This document shows, piece by piece, positions 43,137 through 51,301 of a DNA stretch of 64,000 nucleotides. Source of the DNA: Micromonospora chokoriensis (GTDB lineage Bacteria; Actinomycetota; Actinomycetes; Mycobacteriales; Micromonosporaceae); assembly GCF_900091505.1 (NCBI RefSeq), contig NZ_LT607409.1, positions 620,001 through 684,000 on the forward strand, in the 5' to 3' direction. The position numbers and the translations under genes are program-made. Each line of letters begins with the position of its first letter. Positions within the stretch are counted from its first letter, which is position 1. The notes under the pieces were generated by a model. It was not told the origin of the DNA, made no database searches, and saw nothing but the letters and a program-made list of their open reading frames with translations.

Positions 43137-43340
43137 TCAACCGATGTACGGCGTCGCCCGCTCCTTGAGGGCGTGGTCGATACGCAGCCGCATCGAGGGG
43201 TGGATGTTCAACTGGTTGAGCTGGGCGGGGTTCATCCAGCGGACCTGACGCGACTCACTGGAGGTCGTCAGTTCCCCGCCGACGGGCCGGGCCGTGAAGC
43301 AGATCGAGAACTGCTGGCGTACTTCACCGTCGTCGTAGGC
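43137..43340 (-). pseudogene. NUDIX hydrolase C-terminal tail
   Basis: Only the last ~65 residues remain: DDGEVRQQFSICFTARPVGG, SESRQVRWMNPAQLNQLNIH, ALKERATPYIG and a stop. They parallel the C-terminus of the AICE NUDIX protein at 27115-27585. The Nudix box and the start are gone; the sequence switches abruptly to another gene fragment at about 43337. Confidence 0.8.
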
Positions 43341-43621
43341 TCGTCACCTCTGCGGCGGCCGGCACGGCACTCGGCGGTGGATACCTGCTGCTCGCCCTCA
43401 TCGTCGGCACCGGCATGGAACTCGGCGATGTAAGGCTCGCCGCCTTCCTAGGCGCCGCCCTTGGGACGCTCGACTGGGACGCGGTGCTCCTCGGCGCAGT
43501 CCTGCCATACCTCTTCGCCGCGCCCGCGGCCCTCACGCGCCTGGTCCGCGGCCAGCACAGCATTGCCTTCGGGCCATACCTAGTAGGCGGCGCTCTCGCC
43601 GCGTTCCTGCTCGCTGCTTAG
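43337..43621 (+). pseudogene. Prepilin peptidase (A24) C-terminal tail
   Basis: Membrane-segment-rich fragment without a start: LGGGYLLLALIVGTGMELGD, DVRLAAFLGAALGTLDWD, VLPYLFAAPAALTRLV, and a stop. The motif around GDVRLAA corresponds to the second catalytic Asp box (GxGD) of TadV/PilD-type A24 peptidases, here with two extra residues between G and GD. The N-terminal half, with the first catalytic Asp, is missing. Confidence 0.68.
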
Positions 43622-44053
43622 GCATCGGTAGCCGCAGGCAACTGCGTCAGTGAACTGACAGGTCAAGCTTGGTCACTCACCGACGGACACTCCGCCGGCT
43701 TGCCTAATGTGCAGATTCGTACAAAGGTACTATCTTGACCTACTGGACAGGCGGGGGGTTTCTCAGAGATTTCACCGTCGCCGGCGCAAGAAAGTGCGAC
43801 GTCCTGCCGCAGCGTTCTACTGCAGTTAGCAAGAGGTGCCCCTTGAAATATCGACCGTGCTCACCCGTCACAGCGGCAGCAGTTGCGCTGGGTAGTCGAC
43901 GCGACCCGCCACTGCCAGTGATCGACTGCCCCTCCCCCAGGCGCGTTCCATCGTTCCCAGTAATTCGGTAGGCTAACGGCCGAAACTGCAGCCGACCATC
44001 GGCGCGCAACCCTGCAGTTTCTCGGACCCGAGTGGAGAGGCGGAGGCCGGCAT
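43622..44053 (+). promoter_or_regulatory. Control region upstream of the queC-dpd operon
   Basis: 432 nt without genes. A 10-bp inverted repeat GAAACTGCAG (43982-43991)/CTGCAGTTTC (44012-44021) lies 33-72 nt before queC, and the CTGCAGTT core also occurs near 43829. TTGACC (43736) and TAGGCT (43971) are promoter-like. I see no preQ1 riboswitch structure. The dyad may be an operator or an RNA hairpin controlling the whole 20-kb operon. GGAGAGGCGGAGG is the ribosome site. Confidence 0.5.
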
Positions 44054-44758
44054 ATGTCTGCGGCGAAGCGCAGGGCTGTGGTGCTACTTAGCGGAGGGCT
44101 CGACTCGGCCACGGTACTGGCGATGGCGGTGCACGAGGGGTACGAAGCGTACGCGCTGAGCTTTCGCTATGGCCAGCGGCACACGGTGGAACTCGAAGCC
44201 GCGAGCCGTGTAGCCGCGAACCTCGGAGCGGTCAAGCACGTCGTCGCTGACATCGATTTGCGCGTCTTCGGTGGCTCGGCGCTGACCGACGACGCTCTCG
44301 CCGTGCCGCACCACGACAGCGCCGACGACCTCGGTAGCGACATTCCGATCACGTACGTGCCCGCCCGGAACACGATCTTCCTGTCCTTCGCGCTGGCGTG
44401 GGCAGAGACCCTGGATGCCTCGGATGTGTTCATCGGGGTCAGCGCACTCGACTACAGCGGCTATCCCGACTGCCGCCCGGAGTACATCGCCGCCTACGAG
44501 CAGATGGCCAACCTTGCCACCAAGGCCGGCGTTGAGGGTCGCCAACGGCTGCGTATCCACACACCGCTGATCCAGCTGACCAAGGCCGAGACGATTCGCC
44601 GAGGTCTGGAGTTGGGCGTGGATTACGCCTGGACACACAGCTGCTATGACCCGGTCGACGGGCGGGCATGCGGCACCTGCGACTCCTGCCTGTTGCGCGG
44701 TCGCGGCTTCGCGGAGCTCGGCCGCACAGATCCCGCTCTGGCGCCGACGGCTGGGTGA
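44054..44758 (+). CDS. queC: 7-cyano-7-deazaguanine (preQ0) synthase
   Basis: 234 residues. PP-loop [17 protein letters not shown] binds ATP. The C-terminal zinc site is formed by four cysteines in [18 protein letters not shown]. QueC converts 7-carboxy-7-deazaguanine to preQ0 with ammonia and ATP. It is the first gene of an operon in which all next genes overlap. Here preQ0 most likely feeds DNA modification rather than tRNA queuosine, because dpdA follows. Confidence 0.95.
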   Translation: MSAAKRRAVVLLSGGLDSATVLAMAVHEGYEAYALSFRYGQRHTVELEAASRVAANLGAVKHVVADIDLRVFGGSALTDDALAVPHHDSADDLGSDIPITYVPARNTIFLSFALAWAETLDASDVFIGVSALDYSGYPDCRPEYIAAYEQMANLATKAGVEGRQRLRIHTPLIQLTKAETIRRGLELGVDYAWTHSCYDPVDGRACGTCDSCLLRGRGFAELGRTDPALAPTAG

Positions 44759-45402
44759 GGTCGGTGTACCGCGTTAAGGAGATCTTTTACACGTTGCAGG
44801 GTGAGGGAACCCATGCGGGCCGGCCCGCGGTGTTCTGCCGGTTCACCAGTTGCAACCTGTGGACCGGGCGTGAGTCGGACCGGCATCGCGCTATCTGCCG
44901 GTTCTGCGACACCGATTTCGTTGGCACGGACGGCCCAGGTGGGGGTCGTTTCCGGTCTGCGGCTGATCTGGCCGCGGCTGTGGCCAAGACCTGGCAGGGG
45001 AAGTCCCATCCTCGTAGCCGCCCCTACGTCGTCTGCACCGGCGGTGAACCGCTGCTGCAACTGGACGAGGCCGCTGTGCAGGCCCTCCACGCCGAGGGCT
45101 TTACGGTCGCGGTCGAGACGAACGGCACTCGGCCGGCGCCAGCCGGGCTTGACTGGATCTGCGTCAGCCCCAAGGCGGGCGCCGACCTCGTGCTCACCCA
45201 GGGCCATGACCTCAAGCTGGTCTACCCGCAGGTCGGCGCTGAGCCGCAACTGTTCGAAGACCTCGCCTTCGAGCACTTCCTGCTGCAGCCCATGGATGGT
45301 CCCGACAGGGCGGCCAACACCGAGGCTGCGGTGCGGTATTGCCTCGACCATCCGCAGTGGCAGTTGAGTCTGCAGACACACAAATACCTAGGAATTGCTT
45401 GA
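44755..45402 (+). CDS. queE: 7-carboxy-7-deazaguanine synthase (radical SAM)
   Basis: 215 residues. [20 protein letters not shown] opens the family. The iron-sulfur cysteines are arranged C-x14-C-x2-C (starting SCNLW and ending CRFCDT), the variant known from several QueE proteins. [10 protein letters not shown] and ETNGTRPAP are substrate and SAM contacts. It turns CPH4 into 7-carboxy-7-deazaguanine. The GTG start overlaps the queC stop (GTGA). Confidence 0.93.
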   Translation: MRSVYRVKEIFYTLQGEGTHAGRPAVFCRFTSCNLWTGRESDRHRAICRFCDTDFVGTDGPGGGRFRSAADLAAAVAKTWQGKSHPRSRPYVVCTGGEPLLQLDEAAVQALHAEGFTVAVETNGTRPAPAGLDWICVSPKAGADLVLTQGHDLKLVYPQVGAEPQLFEDLAFEHFLLQPMDGPDRAANTEAAVRYCLDHPQWQLSLQTHKYLGIA

Positions 45403-45758
45403 TGGAAATCTTCCGGGAGTTCACCTTCGAAGCCGCGCACCGGCTGCCGAACGTGCCAGTCGGGCACAAGTGCGCCCGCCTACACGGCCATTCCTACCGG
45501 GTTCAGGTCCATGTCCACGGCGACGTCGACCCCGAAGCGGGCTGGGTCATGGACTTCGGCGAGCTCAAGAAGGCGTTCCAACCGCTCCTCGACCAACTTG
45601 ACCACTACTACCTCAACGAGGTGCCCGGCCTGGAGAATCCGACCAGCGAAGTACTGGCCCGCTGGATCTGGGACAGACTAATCGATCAACTCCCCCTGTC
45701 GACTGTCATGGTCCGGGAGACGTGCACCTCCGGCTGCATCTATCGAGGAGAGCGGTGA
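45402..45758 (+). CDS. queD: 6-carboxy-5,6,7,8-tetrahydropterin synthase
   Basis: 118 residues, tunnelling fold. Zinc histidines in FEAAHRLP and LHGHSYRV, catalytic Cys in GHKCARLHG, and the Asp-His pair in LDHYYLNE are all present. QueD makes CPH4 from 7,8-dihydroneopterin triphosphate. The ATG uses the last base of the queE stop. Confidence 0.95.
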   Translation: MEIFREFTFEAAHRLPNVPVGHKCARLHGHSYRVQVHVHGDVDPEAGWVMDFGELKKAFQPLLDQLDHYYLNEVPGLENPTSEVLARWIWDRLIDQLPLSTVMVRETCTSGCIYRGER

Positions 45759-46558
45759 TGCTTCCCGACGTGCAGGCGCTGCCCGACCGGCGGGGGGTTT
45801 CCCTCGATGAGGTCGGCATCGAAGGGCTGCGTTACCCGCTGCTGATCGCTGACGGCCAGGGGGCTAAACGCGAAACCGTCGCCACCATCGACATGTCGGT
45901 CAGCCTCGACGCCGAGGTCAAAGGCGCCCACCTGAGCCGATTCGTAGAAGTGCTGCACACCTGGCGAGACGAGGTCGCGTCGGACAGTGCGCTGCGCCTG
46001 GTGGAAGACCTCCGTACGCGCATGGGCAGCAGCAGCGCCCGCGTCCGTCTCACCTTCGCTTACTTCTTGGAGCGGCAGGCCCCGGTCACCGGCGCGCGGT
46101 CCTTCAGCGAGTACCAGTGCGCGTTGACCGCCAGCGTGAGCACAGCCAATCCGGTCCTGACATTGCAGGCCCGCGTGCCCGTAACGAGCGTGTGTCCCTG
46201 CAGCAAGGCCATCAGTGATCGAGGGGCGCACAACCAACGCGGCTACGTCACCATCGAAGTCCACCCGGTCGGCCCGGGAGAACTATGGTTCGACGACCTC
46301 ATCGATGTCGCCGAGGCTTCGGCGTCCTCACCGGTCTACGCGCTGCTCAAACGGCCGGACGAGCGTCACGTCACCATGGCCGGCTACGACAATCCGGTCT
46401 TCGTCGAAGACATGACCCGCCACGTTGCCCTGGCGTTGCGCGATGACCCTCGTGTGAACCGATTCCGGGTGCGCGTGGTCAACGACGAAAGCATCCACAA
46501 CCATGCCGCCTACGCGCGGCTCGAGTGGACCGACTCCGCGACTGGGGGCGACGCGTGA
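45758..46558 (+). CDS. folE2: GTP cyclohydrolase I type IB
   Basis: 266 residues. TSVCPCSKAISDRGAHNQRG holds the metal-binding cysteine and the active-site His of the FolE2/MptA family; a conserved Glu lies in the preceding strands. It makes dihydroneopterin triphosphate from GTP, completing the four-enzyme preQ0 pathway inside this operon. Type IB enzymes work without zinc, so the island does not depend on the host FolE. Confidence 0.94.
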   Translation: MLPDVQALPDRRGVSLDEVGIEGLRYPLLIADGQGAKRETVATIDMSVSLDAEVKGAHLSRFVEVLHTWRDEVASDSALRLVEDLRTRMGSSSARVRLTFAYFLERQAPVTGARSFSEYQCALTASVSTANPVLTLQARVPVTSVCPCSKAISDRGAHNQRGYVTIEVHPVGPGELWFDDLIDVAEASASSPVYALLKRPDERHVTMAGYDNPVFVEDMTRHVALALRDDPRVNRFRVRVVNDESIHNHAAYARLEWTDSATGGDA

Positions 46559-47508
46559 GGTCGAGATCCGGCATGGCCGACCGTCCCGTGCACCTCGTGG
46601 TCACCTGCGCCAACCGCAAGACCCGCGTTGTGCCCGATGACCTGCGGCTCGGCAGTCTGCACGAACAGCGGCCAGGGCAACGTTTCGCCACCTGGGCCTC
46701 CCGGCTGTCCACCTTCGATGCTGACCGAGTTGCCGCCGTGGACCTGTATGCCGGCGAACACTGGCAGGTTGCCCGCAGCCTTCCCGCAACGCTGCCGCAG
46801 ACTACGAAACTGTGGGTGTGCTCCGCTGGCTACGGGCTGATCGCAGCCGACACGCCGGTTGCGCCCTACGCGGCCACCTTCACCGCGGGGGAGGCCGATT
46901 CGGCCGGCTCCTCGTCGGCCGCCATGCGTGACTGGTGGAGCAGACTCAACCGATGGAGCGGCCCTGACACCCATGCCCCTCGCTCCTTCACAACGCTGGC
47001 TCGCCGAAATCCCCACGCGGTCGTCATCGCCGTGCTGTCCGAGGCGTACCTACGCGCCTGCGCCGACGACCTACGCCAAGCCGCAGACTGCCTGGCCGAC
47101 CGCGAACAGTTGGCCATCATCGGCCCGCCCGGGCGGTGCCCGGACGTCGACGACCTCATCGTGCCGGTTACCGCCGCACTTCGGCCAGTGGTCGGCGGCA
47201 GCCTGCAAGCGCTCAATGTTCGTGCCGCCGCCCACCTGCTCACCGCAGCAGCCGACGACCTGTCTTACGCCAACCTGCGCAAACTCGCCGAACAAGCCAC
47301 CAGCACCGCGCCGCCTGACCCTAGCCGGCGACCCATCGGGCAGAAGCTCAGCGACGAAGCCCTGCGCGACCTTATCCGGCGCCACCTGACCAACGGACCC
47401 ACCACCGCGAGCAGCCTGCTGCGCCAATTACGTCAGTCCGGGCAGTCCTGCGAACAGTCCCGATTCCGCACCCTGTTCGCCGACGTCGCGGCCCAGGTGA
47501 GGCGCTGA
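46555..47508 (+). CDS. Candidate DpdC (DUF6884/YaaA-like N-terminal domain)
   Basis: 317 residues. The N-terminal ~180 residues show LVVTCANRKTRVV, AVDLYAGEHWQVARSL and LWVCSAGYGLIAADTPVAPY, a pattern shared by DUF6884 and YaaA (DUF328) proteins. The C-terminal part is helical (LSDEALRDLIRRHLTNG). Its place between the preQ0 genes and dpdB/dpdA and the absence of another candidate suggest DpdC, which converts DNA-borne preQ0 to the amide dADG. I could not compare it with a DpdC sequence, so this is inference. GTG overlaps the folE2 stop; ATG at 46573 is an alternative. Confidence 0.7.
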   Translation: MRSRSGMADRPVHLVVTCANRKTRVVPDDLRLGSLHEQRPGQRFATWASRLSTFDADRVAAVDLYAGEHWQVARSLPATLPQTTKLWVCSAGYGLIAADTPVAPYAATFTAGEADSAGSSSAAMRDWWSRLNRWSGPDTHAPRSFTTLARRNPHAVVIAVLSEAYLRACADDLRQAADCLADREQLAIIGPPGRCPDVDDLIVPVTAALRPVVGGSLQALNVRAAAHLLTAAADDLSYANLRKLAEQATSTAPPDPSRRPIGQKLSDEALRDLIRRHLTNGPTTASSLLRQLRQSGQSCEQSRFRTLFADVAAQVRR

Positions 47509-48650
47509 TGCCCGCCGCCCCCTCCGTCAAGAACCTTGTCCGCCGGGCGCTGCGGATCGACCAGAGCAGCACCTACCCCTTCTTCATGTTCGCGTTGCGC
47601 GCCGACGAGGTCCTGCAAATCGCCGACATCTCTCGAGTGAGTCGCGACGAGGCCGGCAACCTCATCGGCTACCAGCGCCCCGAGGTACGCCGGCACGTCG
47701 AGGAGATCATCGACTATCTCAACACCGACGGCGCGCTGTTCCCGAACCCGATTATCCTCGCGCTGTCCTCACGCGCGAAGTTCGAGTCAAGCCGCGGCCC
47801 CAGCGTCGGCGACGGTCTGGCCACCTCCGGCAAGCTGACCATTCCATTACCGGCGAAGGGCAAGCCGAAGCCAGCTTGGATAGTTGACGGCCAGCAGCGG
47901 GCCCTCGCCCTGGCGCGGGCCCAACGCCGCGGCTTTCCGGTTCCCGTCACTGCCTTCGTCGCCGACAGTGTCACCCTCCAGCGCGACCAGTTCCTGCGGG
48001 TCAACAACACCCGACCCTTGCCGCGCGGGCTCGTCACCGAACTGCTGCCCGAGGTCGACAGCCCACTGCCCCCTCGTCTGGCGATCCGCAAGGCGCCCGC
48101 CGCGCTGTGTGACGTCCTCAACACCGATCCGAACTCACCCATGTACGGGCTGATCAAACGGGCCTCCACGAGCCGGGAACAGACACCCCACGCGGTGATC
48201 ACCGACACCGTGGTGGTGAACATGCTCAATGAGAGCCTGACCTCATCGTCAGGCTGCCTGTTTCCGTACCGCGACGTCAGCCGCAACGAGACCGACTTCG
48301 AAGCGATCCTGAAGGCCTTGTACGTCTACTGGGCTGCGGTGCGCGACACCTTCCCCGACGCCTGGGGACTGCCGGCTACCAAGAGCCGCCTCATGCACGG
48401 TGCTGGGATCCGCGCGATGGGCCGGCTGATGGACCGCATCCTAGGCGCCGTCGATCCCCGCAGCCCCAACGCACCGGAGACCATCCGCCAACACCTTGCC
48501 CTCATCGCACCGCACTGTCATTGGACCGCTGGCGTCTGGGACGACCTAGGCCTGCGCTGGAACGAGATTGAAAACATGCACCGGCACATCCAGGAACTGT
48601 CCAACTACCTCATCCGCCTGTATCACAACACCCGGGCAGAGCTGTCGTGA
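47508..48650 (+). CDS. dpdB: DGQHR-domain protein DpdB (first copy)
   Basis: 380 residues, ParB/DNA sulfur-modification DndB-like DGQHR family. The motif is WIVDGQQRALALA (D127 to R131). Other family landmarks are GYQRPEVRRHVEEI near residue 54 and FLRVNNTRPLPRGL. DpdB works with DpdA to exchange guanine in DNA for preQ0. It starts on the last base of the previous stop. A second DGQHR gene lies on the other side of dpdA. Confidence 0.88.
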   Translation: MPAAPSVKNLVRRALRIDQSSTYPFFMFALRADEVLQIADISRVSRDEAGNLIGYQRPEVRRHVEEIIDYLNTDGALFPNPIILALSSRAKFESSRGPSVGDGLATSGKLTIPLPAKGKPKPAWIVDGQQRALALARAQRRGFPVPVTAFVADSVTLQRDQFLRVNNTRPLPRGLVTELLPEVDSPLPPRLAIRKAPAALCDVLNTDPNSPMYGLIKRASTSREQTPHAVITDTVVVNMLNESLTSSSGCLFPYRDVSRNETDFEAILKALYVYWAAVRDTFPDAWGLPATKSRLMHGAGIRAMGRLMDRILGAVDPRSPNAPETIRQHLALIAPHCHWTAGVWDDLGLRWNEIENMHRHIQELSNYLIRLYHNTRAELS

Positions 48651-49885
48651 GGTTCTTCTTCCCTGACAGTCAGGACCAGGTCGACCCGGGCTTCGACTTC
48701 GTCACCGAAGAACGCGACCCGTTCCGCGTCCGGCAACGCGACGACCTGTACGCCCACGAGGTACTCACCCAAGCCCCCTTCGACGGGCTGCTGGTCTCCA
48801 AGGCCATCGTCGACGGCAAGGCCGGCGGAGGAACCGGCAAGTACACAGCCGCGCAACGCCACCGCCTTTACCGCGAGGGCGCCCGACGCTTCTTCCGCCT
48901 CGACCGCGGCCACACACCACTGAAGATCATGGGCGATTGTGGAGCGTTTTCCTACGTCGCTGAGGAGTACCCGCCCTACAGTGTCGACGAGGTCATCGAC
49001 TTCTATGACGGCTGCGGATTCCACTACGGCATCGCCGTAGACCACGTCATCTTTCAATACGAGCCCAAGACAGCCCGCGACGACGAGCGCGCCGCCGAGT
49101 GGGTACGTCGCCAGGAGATCACCCTTGCTCTGGCTGCGGACTTCTGGCAGCGCTGCAAGGCCCGCCGAGTTTGTTTCACACCCCTCGGCGTGGCCCAAGG
49201 TTGGAGCCCGCAGTCCTACGCCGACGCCGTCGTCGCACTACAACGCATCGGGTACCAACGCATCGCGCTCGGGGGCATGGTCCCTCTCAAGACCCAGGAA
49301 ATCCTCGCCTGCCTCACCGCGATCGACCAGGTCCGTGAGCCCACCACACAGCTGCACCTGCTGGGCATCAGCCGCTGCGACGACGTCCCCACCTTCGCCA
49401 CCCATGGCGTCACCAGCTTCGACAGCACCTCACCGTTCCGTCAAGCATTCAAGGACGACCGCGACAACTACTACACACCCACCGGCACCTACGTCGCCTT
49501 GCGCGTACCCCAAGTCGACGGTAACCCCAAGCTCAAGGCCCGCATCCGCTCCGGCGAGATCAGCCAAGCCCAGGCACTCGCCCTGGAACGCACCGCATTG
49601 AACCGGCTCCGCCAGTACGACGCCGATGAGATCGAGGTCGACCCGGTCGTCCAAGCACTTGTCGACTACAGCGTCGTGTGGGACGGCAAGTCCGACCGAA
49701 GCGCGCAGTATCGTGCGACCCTGGCAGACCGGCCCTGGCGGGACTGCCCCTGTGACCTGTGCAAGGCGATCGGCATTGAAGTCGTGATCTTCAGAGGCAC
49801 CGAACGCAACAAACGGCGCGGCTTTCACAACCTCTACGTGTTCGAACAGCGACTGCGCCCACAACGAGAAAGGACTCGCGCGTGA
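48647..49885 (+). CDS. dpdA: DNA 7-deazaguanine transglycosylase DpdA (TGT-like)
   Basis: 412 residues, distant homologue of tRNA-guanine transglycosylase. The general acid/base aspartate is in KIMGDCGAFSY (~97) and the nucleophilic aspartate in GVTSFDSTSPFRQ (~259). The C-terminal zinc site is C367-x-C369-x2-C372 with His394 (DCPCDLCK, GFHNLYVF). DpdA replaces guanine in DNA with preQ0. Compared with tRNA enzymes the Q/archaeosine-type tRNA loop is missing. The GTG start overlaps the dpdB stop by 4 nt. Confidence 0.93.
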   Translation: MRFFFPDSQDQVDPGFDFVTEERDPFRVRQRDDLYAHEVLTQAPFDGLLVSKAIVDGKAGGGTGKYTAAQRHRLYREGARRFFRLDRGHTPLKIMGDCGAFSYVAEEYPPYSVDEVIDFYDGCGFHYGIAVDHVIFQYEPKTARDDERAAEWVRRQEITLALAADFWQRCKARRVCFTPLGVAQGWSPQSYADAVVALQRIGYQRIALGGMVPLKTQEILACLTAIDQVREPTTQLHLLGISRCDDVPTFATHGVTSFDSTSPFRQAFKDDRDNYYTPTGTYVALRVPQVDGNPKLKARIRSGEISQAQALALERTALNRLRQYDADEIEVDPVVQALVDYSVVWDGKSDRSAQYRATLADRPWRDCPCDLCKAIGIEVVIFRGTERNKRRGFHNLYVFEQRLRPQRERTRA

Positions 49886-51042
49886 CCACGACCCGACGTG
49901 ACCTCCCCGCAGGCACCCCTTCCGAACTCCGGCTGCCCGCGCTGAAGATCCAGCAGGGTCGCGGACGCAGCCTCTACACCTTCGCAATGGACGGTAAACT
50001 CGTCCCGCAGATCGCCACCGTCTCGCGCATTCGACGCGACGAGACGACCGAACTGCACGGCTACCAGCGACCCGAAGTTCTCGCCCACGTGGCGGCTATT
50101 CGCCGGTACATCGAAACCGACGACAGCCCGCTGTTGCCCAACGCCATCGTCATCGCCTTCGACGAACGCGTGCGCTTCGAACCAAACCCCGCCACCGCCG
50201 CTGGCCCCAGCTACGTGGAGACGGGAACTCTGGTAATCCCGCTCATCGACGGACCGGAACACAACCGGCCAGGGTTCATCGTCGACGGCCAACAGCGCTG
50301 CGCCGCCATCCGCGACGCCAACATCGACGCGTTCCCCGTGAGCATTAGCGCATTTATTGCCAACGACACCGCCGACCAGCGCTCCCAGTTCATCCTGGTC
50401 AACTCCACCAAGGCACTCCCCAAGGGCCTCATCCACGAGTTGCTGCCAGGCGCCTCCGGTGCGCTGCCCACCCCGTTGCGGGTCCGCCAACTGCCTGCCA
50501 CCCTGCTCGAAAAGCTCAACTTCGATGAGCTGCGGTCCCCGCTCTACCGGATGATCCAGATGCCCACCAACCCAGGCGGCCACGTCAAAGACAACTCGGT
50601 ATTGCGGATGCTAGAGAACAGCCTGTCGGACGGAGCCCTTTATCGATTCCGCAACGACGAAGCGCTGCCGTACACCGGCGAGATGTTCACCCTACTCTGC
50701 AACTTTTGGGCGGCGGTGAAGCAGGTCTTTCCTGATGCGTGGAACAAGCCTCCTCGCAGGTCACGTCTGATGCACGGTGCCGGGATTATCAGCATGGGGT
50801 ACCTCATGGACGCGATCAGCCACGTCCGCGACGATGGCAACGGCATCATTGAGTCGGACGAGTTCGCCGCTGATCTCAAGGTTATCGCTGACGACTGCCA
50901 CTGGACCGAGGGTGAATGGGTCTTTAGCGATGGCGTTGCACGCAAGTGGAACGACATCCAGAACACTCCCCGAGACATCCACCGTGTCGCGGACTTCCTC
51001 CAGAGCCGCTACCGATCCAGCCAGGTGGCGCGAGGACGATGA
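49882..51042 (+). CDS. dpdB: DGQHR-domain protein, second DpdB-like copy
   Basis: 386 residues and the same architecture as the gene before dpdA: GYQRPEVLAHVAAIRRYIE, FIVDGQQRCAAIRD (D135 to R139), FILVNSTKALPKGL and SRLMHGAGIISMGYLMDAI, which is nearly SRLMHGAGIRAMGRLMDRI in the first copy. The two are clear paralogues but differ along the whole length, so the duplication is old. Two DpdB-like proteins may form a heteromer or have different target specificity. Coupled by 4-nt overlap to dpdA. Confidence 0.9.
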   Translation: MTTTRRDLPAGTPSELRLPALKIQQGRGRSLYTFAMDGKLVPQIATVSRIRRDETTELHGYQRPEVLAHVAAIRRYIETDDSPLLPNAIVIAFDERVRFEPNPATAAGPSYVETGTLVIPLIDGPEHNRPGFIVDGQQRCAAIRDANIDAFPVSISAFIANDTADQRSQFILVNSTKALPKGLIHELLPGASGALPTPLRVRQLPATLLEKLNFDELRSPLYRMIQMPTNPGGHVKDNSVLRMLENSLSDGALYRFRNDEALPYTGEMFTLLCNFWAAVKQVFPDAWNKPPRRSRLMHGAGIISMGYLMDAISHVRDDGNGIIESDEFAADLKVIADDCHWTEGEWVFSDGVARKWNDIQNTPRDIHRVADFLQSRYRSSQVARGR

Positions 51043-51269
51043 AGTGGGTGGCTGTGTGCGGCTCGTTGGGGCCTCCGGCCGACACCAACAAGCCGTACGC
51101 GGTCCGGCTGCATGCACTACTCGAAGGGCTCACCTTCCCTAAAGGGCTGGGGCGGCCGAGGGCTGGAACTCGTCTGGCTGAAGACGGTCATCCGTTTTCC
51201 GTGCTGGTCTGCCTGATGCGCGCAGGTCAAGTCCTGTTTGGCTTGTCTTGTGATCTTGTAGGCGGGTAA
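51039..51269 (+). CDS. Small ORF in the operon break, possibly a gene relic
   Basis: 76 residues (MKWVAVCGSLGPPADTNKPY...), overlapping the dpdB2 stop by 4 nt, then losing plausible codon character after about residue 35 (PKGLGRPRAGTRLAEDGH). It may be a short functional protein or the 5' end of a lost gene. It fills the only gap in the operon. Confidence 0.45.
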   Translation: MKWVAVCGSLGPPADTNKPYAVRLHALLEGLTFPKGLGRPRAGTRLAEDGHPFSVLVCLMRAGQVLFGLSCDLVGG

Positions 51270-51301
51270 AGGCTGTCGGCACCGTCGGATAGCCTGCGTG
51301 G

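Noticed and set aside
43622..44053. preQ1 or other known riboswitch before queC
   Set aside because: No preQ1-I or preQ1-II like pseudoknot arrangement could be drawn; only a simple dyad is evident.
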